Below, in pieces: positions 1-12,059 of a DNA stretch of 64,000 nt; within the stretch, counting starts at the first letter, position 1; every line of letters starts with the position of its first letter. The stretch spans positions 143,441,167-143,505,166 of the forward strand of contig NC_061114.1 in NCBI RefSeq assembly GCF_002878395.1, in the 5' to 3' direction. The stretch is from Capsicum annuum (lineage: Eukaryota > Streptophyta > Magnoliopsida > Solanales > Solanaceae). The position numbers were made by a program, and so were the translations under genes. The notes under the pieces are model-generated. The model made no database searches. It had not been told where the DNA came from and was given only the letters and a program-made list of their open reading frames with translations.

Positions 1-1631
1 TCCACTTCTGATACTTCTTTCTGAGGTACAACTCTATCTTTATACAGCCCCACTAATCATCGTACTTACTAACTTAGAATCTTTATGAGTAACACCACAT
101 AATGAGTTCACAACATCTAGAGCTTCAACTCTCATTTCCATTCTCACAATCTTCAAAGATTCAAACTTAGATTCTTACACATAACACGAATATATTCAAC
201 CTTTAATAAACCATACTGCTTTCGTCATTGCCTACAAATGTCGCATCTATAAACTTATATTTCTAAACCATGAGAATCAAGATTATACAAAAAGGCTCAA
301 CATCATCTATCCATAACTTAACTTCTTAACTTAGCTATTAAGAACATCATATACTATATAACTAGTCTCCTTCCTCATAGTAACTCAATGGTACTACTAA
401 CCACATGCAACATATAATAACCTTAGAAAATAATGCATCCCCGTATCACATTGGGCATACTTCTTCATCATTCGTACAACATCATACTTAATTATGAAAA
501 ATGAACTCAAACTCTTGTACATACTGTTCAACCCTACTAGATCACTTTCATATAACTAGCACCACTAACCAAGGAAATCATTCATCCACCTCGATGACCA
601 ACAACTGTTCAAACTTAATGTCTAGTGCTAAACATGATTTAACAACCCACCTTACATACTATTTTCACTTGGAAGCTATAAAATAAAACATCAAGAAACA
701 TTAGTCCACTAGAACTTCATAATAATAGTAATCGGTCAAAATCATATGATCTATCTCATTATAATCCATTAGCATATACTACTTCTACACATCACTACTA
801 TTTACCTTTTCCCTTCTATACCCCTAAATTAACGGTAGTCACTCACCAAATACTTCATTAATATCCTATACTTTTCAATCACCATAAATATCATCAATAA
901 CTTCTTCCATACTTCAAGCAAACAACAATTCTCCTTAATTAATAACTCCTTCTCTACCTTCTACTAAACTATCACGCAGGGACATATCACCTTAACAAAA
1001 CTAGACAACATACCTAAGTTTATATCTATATTTTCTATCAATCGTCATTCCCACTTTCTTGCCACAGCTCTTCTATACCCATACTTCCAACTATAATAAG
1101 GTTCTAATATTCATAAATCATAACACTGAAGTTCATAATACCCCTCAAATACATACTTCATTTAACAGTCTAGGTTCATTCTATCTCCTGTCATGAGCAC
1201 TATTGGTATTGAAGAAATAATAAGGAATATGAATACATATATAGTTCTGTCTCAACTGAACAACTCATAAGGATGAGAACATAAACTTTCTACATAAGAA
1301 ACTTAACACACTAGGGAGCTCCTCTCAAGCCCCTTGTGTGACTTTTGAAGTCTCTACTAGTAAATCTGAGAGAATTATCTAGGGAGAAACTGGAACTTGC
1401 TAATCATGTTATCTCAATAATAAGTCATAGATAAGGAATTTTGGGGTAACACATGAGTAGGCAGGAGTTTCTAAAAAAATAATTTTACAGCATGATTTAG
1501 AGTATGAAAGAAGGGAAACTCTTTTTAAATGCCTTGTAGCCTCTCAAAGAAAAGTACAGATATGTCCATACCATTTCGCAAAACACTACTAGACACAGCT
1601 TTACAAACACCCTAGGACACTTGAACCTTGT
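1..1631 (-). mobile_element. Internal region of LTR element A1, no recognisable coding
   Basis: This stretch lies on the internal side of a minus-strand primer-binding site, so it should be the leader and gag part of an LTR retrotransposon whose rest is outside the window. About 1480-1631 resembles the leader of the D and E elements (reverse complement of 'gccttgtagcctctc'). From 1 to about 1450 I find no gag motif and no long frame on either strand. The plus strand is strikingly poor in G relative to C. It may be an extremely eroded gag or a non-coding, non-autonomous derivative. The short plus-strand frame at 501-686 has no retrotransposon similarity that I can see. Confidence 0.5.
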
Positions 1632-1647
1632 GCTCTGAAACCAAGAT
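1632..1647 (-). other. Primer-binding site of element A1
   Basis: Read on the minus strand this is ATCTTGGTTTCAGAGC. It matches the usual plant initiator-Met-tRNA site (TGGTATCAGAGC) at all but one position of its core and directly follows the LTR end TGTTACA. It fixes the orientation (minus) and the LTR boundary. Confidence 0.8.
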
Positions 1648-4174
1648 TGTAACACCTCAAAAATGGTCTCGAAATGTCACACGGGGCTTAAGACCACAAG
1701 TGATCCCAAGATAACCCTTCTACTGGCATGACTCATAAGCAAATAAATAAAATACAACAATCGGATCAAAATAAGTGAAAGATAACTCTTTCCTGAATGT
1801 GATCAATACAGAACTAAATTAAAAGGTTTACAACTCTGCTTTTAAAAAATATTACTAGAATCAAATACATTAACTCTACTGACTATCTATGAAGCCTCTA
1901 CTAGTATTGACTATAGGTAGCCGGGATATGACCCCTAACTATCCCAAATCAATATGACTGAATAAAGAAAAATATAATACTGCTCAAACTATATGACTAG
2001 CTCGAGCCTTTGAATCAAGTGGACTCATCACCTACTGACTGAAACTGCAAACTATTTGAATACGGTATACATGCTACAACTGAACTGATACCTACATTAT
2101 AGGACAATGTAGAACATAGAAATATATGTGGATATGTACTTTGAGGATATACTGAGTATATGGGGGTGAATGCATAAGTAAAAACATCATCTTATCATCA
2201 TGATTTGTAAAACAATGCATGCTAAATATAAATGACTCATATATGTTGTAATATCTAAAATACTAAAAAAAATAATCTTGAGAAGCAAGTTATGCTTTAT
2301 ATATCTAGTCATAACATTTAGTTTTAAAAGTTGTACATGTATTCTCTCTTTAAATCATGTTATCTAAGTATAGAAAGGACTCACTCTTATATTTGAGATC
2401 TGAAAGATGAAAACTGTAGCTAAAGTCTTTCTATAAAGCATAGTTTGAATAAATTTGTGAGCCTTTACACATAGTTTTCTAAAACCTTTTCTGTTATTCT
2501 TTTATATTAGAGAAAATACTTTATCTTCAGGGATTTCTTTCAAAGCTTTTCTTTACTAGTAGGGAAAATACTTTAAAACTATTCTGAAAATCTTTACTGA
2601 TAGGGACTTGGGAACTTTGACAGGTTCTTCTAATCGACATAAACCATGTGAGAATTCATGGAGTCCCACGTCTTGCCTACGTTGGGGAGAGTTGTTCTAC
2701 CCCTGCCATCAAAATAAAACTTCTTATCTTAAGTGATCACAATCTTAGTCATCCACGTAAAAGTAGAAATAATCTTAATCCTACGGGGGCACAGTGTTCT
2801 GGGGCATGAAACCTTGGTAACATACCCATCTCGGTGCTAAATAATACTCCCATTCTTAAGCTTAAGATCTTAGAAAATCCACTTCAAAATAGCACAAAGG
2901 CTTACAAAAAGACCAATTATGCCCTTTCTTTTCTTTAAATCTCAAGTCATATGAACAATGTGGATTCTTTATCTTAGCTCAGGACCAAAAGGCCAAATCT
3001 TGATCAAAAATCTAAGAATAATCTTATCATAGGGTATTCATAGCATAAACAATCTTGAAATAATAATTTTTAATTATGGCTTAATGACCCATGCATCAAA
3101 CTCACGTTAAAATATCATAATGTTCATGCTTGATAATGTAAACATTGATAAATTAATTCAAAATCTGGAAATTTCTATAATATGCATGAAAATATGAACA
3201 TAAACATGCAACTCAACTTGTAAATCACCTGAAATCTCATAATCTTATAAATAACAATGTTGGGTATAAACCTTAACTTCAATTTCATGGGAAATCACAT
3301 AAAATTCAGTAAACTTGTAATTAAATTAAGTTTTGGGAACAAGGATGAAAAAATTATCCTTGTTGAAAAACTTCACATACCTTGATTGAAGATTAGATAA
3401 AGAAACTAGATCTATTGATTCCTATTTGAGTTCTTGGGGATGAGTTCTTGATTATCTTGTCATGGGAATCCTCAATTTGGAGCTTTCTTGAAGAATATAT
3501 TAAGGATTTTTGATTTCTTGGTGAAGAAGCTTTGAAGTTTTAGGGTTTTTCTTTGAGAGAGAATGAATGAAATTGGGCATAAAGTGCTTAGAATACGCTT
3601 AAATCTTATATTTGGACGGATTGGGGGCTTGGAAATTGACCAAAATGTCCTCTTTAAACTTCTGGATAGAACTGAATACATAATATTTTTTCAATTTGGG
3701 TGGAAACTACGATGCGCCACTATTGAGGTGGCTTACTGGAAAATGGATGAGTGGAAACTAGACATTCTCCGCGACATGCCACCATTACGGTGCCTCATTT
3801 GGAATGCTATTTTCAACACTGGCATGACGCGCCTATCATGTTGGGCTACAGTTTTTTGACATTTGGGAATTTGTACCTCTCCGCAATATGGCAATATCAC
3901 GAAGGTCCACTAGAATTTACAATTATGAAATTGTCCTTCACCGCGACACGGTGGTTGCTGAGATAGGACACTGTCAACTTAAAAATGCTCTAACTCATCA
4001 ACCTAGTATCGGATTTTGGAAAATTTGGTATCGATGGAAAGGTTATTCAATTTCCTATACAATAGAAAGTCTAAATTTGGAAAATACCACATGAAATAAA
4101 ATGTATTGATCTTTGAAGAGAATCATTGACATTCTAGGGATGATTTTAAGCTAGGAAAAGTGCGGGGTGTTACA
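1648..4174 (-). repeat. 5' LTR of element A1 (about 2.5 kb)
   Basis: The sequence begins TGTAACACC and ends GGTGTTACA, the short inverted termini expected of a Ty3/gypsy LTR, and a primer-binding site abuts its left end. The same family is present in plus orientation at 22769-25227. The two share the LTR start (CCCCGCACTTTTCCTAGC on the minus strand here) and the GATAG/CGCG-containing repeats, here near 3700-3960. The length suits Tekay/Del chromoviruses. Short frames at 3472-4094 lie inside this LTR and are not genes. Confidence 0.85.
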
Positions 4175-4580
4175 CTTTGATACAATTTTTAATTATTAGA
4201 TACTTTTAAATGACTTTTGTATAGTATTTCATCTTTATCTTTCATTTTTTACAGCTTGTGATAGATCATAGGTTAGCTTGGGGTTACTTGTAACCTTAAG
4301 CACCATGTTAGGAATTAGGAGTGACCTCGAGTTGGGATACAAACCCTGACCCTATATTGTTATGGTCACGAATCACACCTTAATACTCATGTCCTCACTT
4401 AACGACTTATGGGGGCCAAGTCATTATCAAGAAAGAATCATAAGAAAATATCATTGGTCAGGCAATGAAAGGAACCATACGACTCATTACAAGTGGGTAC
4501 GACTCATCAGTTGAGCTGTTACCTATATAGTTATCAGCTCTTCAATGAAATTCTAGAGTCCCAAAACTTGAGGTGTTACA
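4175..4580. repeat. Mosaic of LTR fragments
   Basis: The first part (about 4230-4335) resembles, in plus orientation, the 3' end of A/C-type LTRs: 'gttagcttgg..', then '..agcaccatgttag', as near 61460-61500 and 25150-25200. The second part (about 4460-4580) resembles the start of a D/E-type LTR on the minus strand and ends with an intact terminus GAGGTGTTACA at 4580. The boundary between the two pieces cannot be placed by eye. Confidence 0.5.
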
Positions 4581-4805
4581 ACTCGGTAAATTGTTAAGTA
4601 AGTTTTTCTTTGATTCAAGGTCTAATTTCATCTTGATTTTGTGTGGGTTTTTACTATAAACTCCCTTTTATATAGGGAACATTATTATTTCATAAAAATT
4701 ATCATTTTACCCCATTCATTTTTGGACTCATTTTTCAAACCTATTTAGACACATCTTAAATAGTGTCAATATGGATATCATTAGCTTTTTTTTTATTTAT
4801 AGATG
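4581..4805 (+). repeat. Left remnant of old B-type LTR (host B0)
   Basis: It aligns with the middle of the B3 LTR (about 25440-25670), with the same order of 'aaactcc..tttatatagg', 'ggactcatttttcaaacc' and 'aatatgg.tatcatta'. It stops at AGATG, where a new B-type LTR begins. The missing continuation resumes at 20803, so this is the left half of the LTR into which element B12 inserted. Confidence 0.65.
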
Positions 4806-5645
4806 TGCAATGAACTTGTTTAGTGAATTTTTCAGTTCTATGTATTATGACCATTTTGCCCTTTCCCATAGTTGGTATATGTTGATATTAAGATTTGGGG
4901 ATAGTTGGCATAACTCTCATGGCGATCGAGAATGAGTTGTGTGGTTTGTGGTGTTTTTTGAAGCTTAAGATGCCAGATGGTTGACTTCAATCAACACTTG
5001 TTATTCTGAGTATTCAATGGAAAAATGGACTATGCTAATAGATATAAAATGTCGAATTGGGTTGGTAGCAGGGTAGGATCAATTTTTTAGATCTTTATAT
5101 CTTATTTTGACCCTTCATTTGGAAAATAGTGAAATAAGGTTTTGTGGGTTAATTTTTGGAAACAACCTTTTTTAAAAATCTGATGTAACCGATGCGTTTA
5201 GGACATCAAAGTTATCTTACTAACATATATAGTTTATCTCGATGGGATCCTGATTAAATCTCGAGGGTCCAACTGAAGCTTGGTTGGCTTGCACCAAAAT
5301 CAACATCGGCTGATATATAATGTAGCCACTTAAGTGGCGAAGGTTAACTTAAGAAATATCCGCTTTAGCTGCAAAGACCACTTAAGTAGTTACCTCTTTA
5401 GAGGCCAGGCATCACGTAAGTGGTCACCGCTTTTGCCGCGTGGTATCACTTTAGCAGTAATCTCATAAGCGATCACTTAGTCTCTTAAGCTAAAAATTCT
5501 ATATATAACTCTCTTTCGACAATTTTCCTTTATTTTTGGACCTCCAAGCTTTTGGAAAGGTGATTTTTAAGGGTTTCAGCATTGAATTTTGTGTGGGTAA
5601 TCGTGGGTCCAGTTTAGGCTACTTTGTAGGGATTTGCTTGTAGAT
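4806..5645 (+). repeat. Truncated 5' LTR of element B12
   Basis: Starts TGCAATGA, matching TTTAATGA of the 3' LTR at 18184 and TGTAATGA of B3 at 22088. It follows the same order of landmarks as 18184-18900: 'ggttggcatg', 'gcgatc', a CACTTAAGTGG repeat block (5321-5490), a TATA motif and 'ctccaagctttt'. It breaks at about 5645, where minus-strand gag sequence begins. It includes a perfect 14-bp palindrome, GCCACTTAAGTGGC, at 5325-5338. Confidence 0.7.
5499..5509 (+). promoter_or_regulatory. Candidate TATA box of B-type LTR
   Basis: CTATATATAAC is followed by a pyrimidine-rich stretch. The homologous 3' LTR has TATATAA at 18812-18818 at the same place relative to the CACTTAAGTG repeats and 'ttggacctYcaagctttt', which supports it as the LTR core promoter. 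No evidence of present activity. Confidence 0.45.
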
Positions 5646-6061
5646 CTTTAGCCAATAAGCCACAAAATTCACCCCTTCCACATTCATGGCCTGCATTATC
5701 TTGAAGATTTTCTCCATTTCATCCAAAAAACCCTGAGGATCTTCCTCTACCTGCACACAGTAATAGTAGGAGGATTTATTTTCATAAACTGGACAACCGA
5801 TATGGCCTCAGCAGATGACATACTAGATGCACCCCGCTCAGCCTGAGCATCAACCAACTGAGAAATAAGATGAATCAATATACAAAATTCCCCATTAGTC
5901 ACCTTACCTTGAGGAGGACTAGCAAAAATTGGTGGGACTCTATAAATATTAGGGACTGGACCCCTAGATCGAGTATGGGTCCCCTGAGTAGTACATGGTC
6001 CTTCAACATTGTCCCCAGTTGGGACGGAAGAGTTACCTTGCATCTCAAATCGTCGAGGTAT
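5646..6061 (-). pseudogene. gag fragment of D1 element
   Basis: N-terminal part of a chromovirus Gag on the minus strand. Recognisable blocks are GNSSVPTGDNVEG, SPPQGKVTNGEF, AQAERGASSMSSAEA and FMKINPP. After a frameshift near 5745 come EEDPQGFLDEMEKIFKIMQ and MNVEGVNFVAYWLK. The start codon is ATA (6059-6061) where D3 has ATG. Gag would package element RNA in the cytoplasm. It is cut at about 5645, so the C-terminal half and all of pol of this copy are lost. It sits just upstream, in element sense, of a primer site and LTR at 6253-8570. Confidence 0.75.
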
Positions 6062-6252
6062 GATCTGAAAAGTGAACAAATAGGAATTAGAAAGGACCTT
6101 AGACCTTGTACCTTGAAAATAGAATACCAAGAAAGTGAAACATTCCTAAATACCTTGTAGCCTTTCCCTTATTAGTGTGGTGCGCTACACACCTCTAAAT
6201 GAGTCTCGACTTGACACGGCTTTGTGAACTCCTAATTGACAGTGAACATAAA

Positions 6253-6267
6253 GATCTGATACCAACT
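6253..6267 (-). other. Primer-binding site of D1
   Basis: The minus strand reads AGTTGGTATCAGATC, nearly the canonical initiator-Met-tRNA site (TGGTATCAGAGC), directly next to the LTR terminus TGTCA. Confidence 0.85.
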
Positions 6268-8570
6268 TGACATATCCCAAATCAGGTCTTTGTTATAATG
6301 GGCATCTCAAATCCAACCAGGACCGTAGACAACGCCTGATACCCAATCCAACCAACCAACTTATTCCCTGAGTTGGATGAATTCCCAATATATAACTAGA
6401 TAGTGTATATGGTCACTAATCCAGACTCTGGGATAGGTCTATGATCGTGACTTTCCAAACGAGTCTACCGTCTAAACCCCAACCAATAACCAACTACCAA
6501 ACTGAAACTATAAACCAACAACCAAAATAATAACAAAGTTCCTGTCCATAACATAATATAAGAGAATGGAACAATTATAAATTTAGTTCAACGGTATCAT
6601 CCCTAATATCAATGTCAATTTTAAGGCGGACACCACGATTGATCCCGCCTATTCCAACCGATAGTAGTTACACAAAGCCTCTAACAAAAAGAAAATCACT
6701 CTCCTATTGGGACGTGCCCCAAACCATAGCCAAAACTAATATCCTTACAATAACCAAAGTATGTAAGGATGTCCATAATACGAAATGGAATCTTCCAAAA
6801 TATGGAAACTCACCACTTCAATCCAACCAAGATGATCCCAAGCTTTGATCACTATACAGAAGGAATAGAGTGGTTGTTTCCTGCATTGCATAGGGATACA
6901 TCCTTCTAATGATGGGTTAGAGGGTAAACGCTAACAAGTACTCAAAATAAGGATAAAGTAATGCCAACCTATAAAACCAAGTAAACCAACCATACACACA
7001 TATCTATACATACATATATACATATAAAGTTATGCCGGAAAGGTAATTAGGATTATCATATATTTATAACCATTAACCCACGTATGTGTAGCTTAACCAT
7101 CCTAGAACCACCCACGGGCTATATGGGTCTAGTGTAACCCCCTGAATGGGCCTCGATGTATGTAGCTGCACGAATACAGATACCATAAGATTGGAGATTC
7201 TCGAGTACCCTTCGCTCTCCATGATACATATATATAGTGTACTTAGAGGATTCCCATGTACCTCATAGTATCATTTATGGTCACTATGACCACCACTCAT
7301 GTTGGAAAACATGAGTTTCCATTGTCTGTCCATTAAACTTGCACATTCACGGTTAGCTATCACACCTCACCATTATTGCCCAATTATAACCATTACCATC
7401 CAACCAAACGATTATACCATTATTATTAACTAAGGCTGTTAGTAGTGGTCATCATACCGACCAAAGCTTACAATAAATGTCCTTAGCCAACCTTTTTATG
7501 TAAAGGGATTCCAATGTACACATAGATTACATTATCAAGTTAACTTGGGGGAGTCCCATATACCCCACAAATATTCCATTATTACGTTTTCTTGGGGAAA
7601 TCCCATGTTCCCCACAAGGAAGTTTAATTAACCATAACCATGACCCCCAAGACCTAATCAATTAACCATTACAAACCATTTATACTATTTAGGGTTCCAT
7701 TACAAAGTTATACCATGCAATAATTCCATTAAAAGTCCAATAATATTGTAAAAGCATTCTTATAGGTATTTTATCAAACATGTAGGGGGCATATGTGTCC
7801 AAAACCAAAATCAAGTACCAATTAACCATCCCCATGCAACCAATTATCCAAACCACTATTAAAACATGTATCCATAATTAAAACATGGGAAAAGCATAAC
7901 CAAACATTTAATACCAAAACCCCAACATATATTTGAATACCCCAAAACCGTACAACCATTATGCCAAGAAAACAAATCATAAAACATGCCTTTAGTTAGA
8001 ACTAACAATGAGGGAGTAGTATCTTGCCTTAGATTACAAAGATGATGGAGAGGATTCACCCAAACCATCCCCAAATTGATCCTTTAGGTGGAACCCTAGC
8101 CTTTCTTTACCCAAGATCCTTAGAGAGAATTAGAGAGTGTTTGTATGTGCTTAAGATTAAAATAATAGGGTAAATGATATCCCAAAAGAGTTATAAGGGT
8201 AAATAGGGTAAATAAGGGGGAAATGTCTAAATTGTCTCCAACTTCAACTACATAAAAGTCCCGTGAGTGGGTATGACTCCACCATACCAGTCATAACCTT
8301 CCATACGAGTGGTACCCACCACTCGTACCCTATGCCTTCCCCTTGAACACAACACTAGTCAACATACGACCATTCCAGCCAAATCATATCAAGGTATACA
8401 ACTAATACCCTTAACACGTACCCAGAACAAAACCAACTGGAGTGGACACTGTGCAACATATGAGTTGGACAATACGACTCGTACCCTATATCACGACCCA
8501 TGGTGAGCCACTCATAGACCCCTTAGATGCCTTTACTTTTACCTTTAACAAAGTTGTAAAGAAATCAATC
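6268..8570 (-). repeat. D-type LTR shared by D1 and D2
   Basis: Starts (plus coordinates) TGACATATCCC and aligns along its length with 13515-15830: 'ctgagttggat', 'atgatacatat', 'ggggattcc/agtccca', 'gtacgactc'. Visible divergence is roughly one base in four or five. It is the 5' LTR of the D1 gag fragment to its left and occupies the place of the 3' LTR of D2 to its right. Compared with the other copy it lacks the last ~220 bp (its start in element sense), so the D2 end was lost near 8570. Short frames inside (6612-6848, 7859-8074, 8309-8506) are not genes. Confidence 0.75.
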
Positions 8571-9990
8571 TTTCATTTAGCCAAAACTATGAAATAAGAA
8601 TGTCATAATAAAATATATACGTTTCACACGAATATCTAGAGCCAAAAAAATGCAGATACTTGGACTTTATATCCTCTTATGCTTCCCATGTAGCCTCTTC
8701 CACCTTATGGTTCCGCCATAGAGTCTTAACCAAGGACACATCCTTGGTCTGTAATCGACGGACCTGACGATCCAAGATCCCAATCAGGACCTCTTATATG
8801 ACAGAGAATCTGAAATGCCCATACCCTCCAAAGGAACTACTGAAGAAGGATCACAAGACACTTTCTCAACATAAAGACATGAAATGCCAGATGAATGAAG
8901 CTCAAACTAGAAGGAACCTCTAATTCATACGCCACACTACCAACCCTTCTCAAAACCACATAAGGACCAATAAACTGGGGACTGAGCTTTCCATTTTTTC
9001 CAAACTATGTTACTCCCTTAATAGGAGATACCCTTAGGAACACCCTATCCTAACCTCAAACTCCAAGTCCCTATGCCTTACATCCACATAGAACTTTTAG
9101 CAACTTTGGGTAGCCTTAAGCCTATCCAAAATCACCATCACCTTCTCCATAGCTTGTTAAACCAAGTCTGGACCAAACATATCTGCCTCACAACCTCGAA
9201 CCACCTAATAAGAGATCTACACCTCCTACCATACACCACCTCAAAAGGGTATATTCCAGTACTAGAATAGTAACTATTATTACAAGAAAACTCTATAAGA
9301 GGTAGATGCGAGGTAGATGCGCAACCCAATTAGCACCATAATCAATCACACATGCCCAATGTATGTTCTCCAATGTCGTAATAGTCCTTTTTGCTTGACC
9401 ATCCATCTACAGATGAAAAGCAGTACTCAGACTCACCTTAGTCCCCAACCCCTTCTGAAATAACTGCCTAAAATAAGATGAAAACTGCATACCACGATCA
9501 GAGATAATAATAATAGGTACCCCATGTAGCTTCACTATCTCATGATGATACAACCTTATATAATCATCTGCCAAAAAGTTAGTCCTTACTGGTAAGAAGA
9601 GAGCCAACTTTGTCATCCTATACATGATGACCCAAATTGAATAATATTGATTTTGTGACTGAGTAAGACCGGTAATGAAATCAATGTTGATCACTTCCCA
9701 TTTCTATTTTGGCAACTCAATTTACTGATACAACCTACCAGGTCTTATGTGCGTAATCTTTACTTGTTGGCAAACCATACAATTGGCTACAAAGTTAGCC
9801 ACATCCCCCTTTATACCATTTTACCAATATATCTTGTGAAGGTCATGAAATATTTTAGTTAAATTAGGATGAACAACATAGCGCGATTCATGAGCCTCAG
9901 ATAACACCCTATCATTCAAACTATCTGCATCAGTTACACATACCCTCCCTTGATATCTCAAGGTACCATCACCATATCTTAAATATGATT
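8571..9990 (-). pseudogene. Integrase and chromodomain of D2
   Basis: C-terminal third of a chromovirus Pol, minus strand. In protein order: the integrase core starts near 9694 with INIDFITGL, containing the first catalytic Asp. SDRGMQF near 9500 keeps the second Asp. MDGQAKRTI near 9400 has Lys where the family has the catalytic Glu (QSERTI). CNNSYYSSTGIYPFEVVYG and GRRCRSLIRWFE follow near 9150-9300. A chromodomain (KTLWRNHKVEEATWEA) lies at about 8670-8760. Frameshifts and stops separate the blocks. The family integrates cDNA, with the chromodomain steering it to heterochromatin. This copy cannot be active. 8571-8640 is the damaged end next to the missing LTR start. Confidence 0.8.
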
Positions 9991-10199
9991 ACCTTTTGCC
10001 TATCTATATCACCCTTGATCTTCATCAAGACAGGATATCGTATTTGGTTCTCATTGATTTCTATATAAAGAGATGACTATACCAACTTCTTAACTATCAC
10101 ACCACCTTCCCCGGAGTCTAGAAGATGGACCCTAAGATTAGCCAAGAGGTGAAAATCCCTTACCAAATCCCGCTTCTCTTTCTCCACATGAGCCAAACT

Positions 10200-11600
10200 C
10201 CACATGGATAACCTACTAAGAGCATCATTAATCACTTTAGCTTTACTTGGATGATAGTAAAGGCTTATATTATAATCCTTGAAAAGCTCTAACCATATCC
10301 TCTGCCTGAGATTCCGATCCTTCTAAGTGAACATATACTGTAGACTCTTATGATTAGAAAAGATGCCCACGTGCACTCTATACAAATAGTGCCGCCAAAT
10401 TTTCAATGCAAATACCACTACTAAAATCTCCAAATCATAAGTAGGATAAATCCTCTTATGCATATTAAACTGCCTGAAAACATAGGGTATCACCTTCCCA
10501 TGTTGCATCAAAATGCAACCAAGTCCCACCCGAGAAGCATCACAATAAACTACAAATCCCTCAGTGCCTTCAGGCAAAGTCAAAATCGAATCCAAAGCTA
10601 GCTTATCCTAATGCTTCTCAAAACTTCCCTCATAATCATTGGACTATAGAAAATTTACTTTCTTCTTAGTCAACTTAGTCAAAACGCAACTATCATTGAG
10701 AAACTTTCAACGAACCATCTATAATACCCAGCTAAACCCAAGAACCTCTAAATATATGCTAGAGTCGCGGGTCTAGTCCAACTTTTAACCAGATCCACCT
10801 TTTGAGGATCCACCATGATCCCCTCACTAGAAATAATAAGACCAAGAAAAGTGACAATGTTCAACCAAAACTCACATTTTGATAATTTGGCATACAATTG
10901 TTATTACCTCAAGGTCTGCAACACCACAGGAGGTTATTGGCATGATCCATCACACTCTTAGAATACCCCAAAATGTCATCTATTAATACAATGACAAAAT
11001 GATCCAGATACTGTCTGAAAAGCATGTTCATCAAATCCATAAATATTGTAAGATCATTGGTCAAATCAAATGACATAACCAAGAATTCAAAGTGCCCATA
11101 CCAAGTTCAGAAAGCCATCTTAGGGATATCTTCCTCCCTAATCTTAAGTTGATGCTACCTAGACCAAAGATATATCTTAGAAAAGAATTTTCCACCTTGC
11201 AACTAATCAAACAAGACATCTATCCTTGGAAGAGGATACTTGTTCTTAATTATCACCTTATTCAACTGCCTATAGTCAATGCACATCCGAAGTAAACCAT
11301 CTTTCTTGCACATGAATAATACTGGTGCACCTTATAGGGATACACAAGGATGGATAAAATCCTTTTCCAAAAGATCCTTAAGTTGCTCCTTGAGTTTTCT
11401 CAACTCAACCAGAGCTATTCTATACGAAGGAATAAATATCGGGAGAGTTTCCGAAGCCAAATCAATACCAAACTCAATCACCCTATCAGGAGGAACACTA
11501 GGAAGATTATCCAACAAGACTTCAAGAAATTCATTGACCACCAGAACTGAATGCAAAGAAGGACCTTTTGAGCTAGAATCTTTAACCAGACTAAATAATA
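10200..11600 (-). pseudogene. Reverse transcriptase and RNase H of D2
   Basis: Minus strand. The RT starts after VVNEFLEVLLDNLPSVPPD (near 11530) and contains [38 protein letters not shown], the palm motif [12 protein letters not shown] (family FxDD type, intact) and [13 protein letters not shown]. RNase H at 10323-10595 has [18 protein letters not shown] (first catalytic Asp) and [20 protein letters not shown], and ends with KAKVINDALSRLSM near 10210. Several in-frame stops and frameshifts. It would copy element RNA into cDNA in the Gag particle, and is non-functional here. Confidence 0.85.
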
Positions 11601-11610
11601 GAGATACCCT

Positions 11611-12005
11611 TTAGACATTTAACCTTTGAGATCTAAGATAAGATATAAACCTCCCCTTAGGAGCTAGGGAACCACCCTCCCACTCAATAATCGGTTCACC
11701 AGGGAACTTAAATAAAACCCTATGGGTCCAATAATCTAAGGACTCGTAACAAGAGTGTAACCAATCCATACCTAGAATGACATCAAAATCCACATATCAT
11801 GTTCAAACTAATCCATCAAGGTTTCTATACTACCAACAGATACCATACACCCCCTATGGATTCTTTTAGTAACAACTGAGTTACCTAATGGGGTATAGAT
11901 AGAAAAAGTATCTGAAATAACTTCTGGATCAAAACCAAAATACACATCCACATATGGGGTCACATAAGAAAGAGTGGACCCCAAATCAAGCAAACAATAC
12001 ATGTT
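11611..12005 (-). pseudogene. Aspartic protease of D2
   Basis: The retropepsin-like segment is in two frames. CLLDLGSTLSYVTP (near 11990) corresponds to the active-site D-S/T-G-A/S-T box, with Leu replacing the Ser/Thr, so catalysis is doubtful. It is followed by VSVGSIETLMD. After a frameshift comes MDFDVILGMDWLHSC near 11790, the conserved GMDWL block preceding the RT linker. It would release Gag and Pol products. Upstream (to the right) is gag, downstream RT, the normal Ty3/gypsy order. Confidence 0.8.
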
Positions 12006-12059
12006 ATGAGAAAAAAGTTATAATGTACCGGTCACGACTTTAGGTTACACCTCAGATTC

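Noticed and set aside
3472..4094. Cluster of short frames on both strands
   Set aside because: They lie in the A1 LTR, and the homologous solo LTR A2 does not keep them open.
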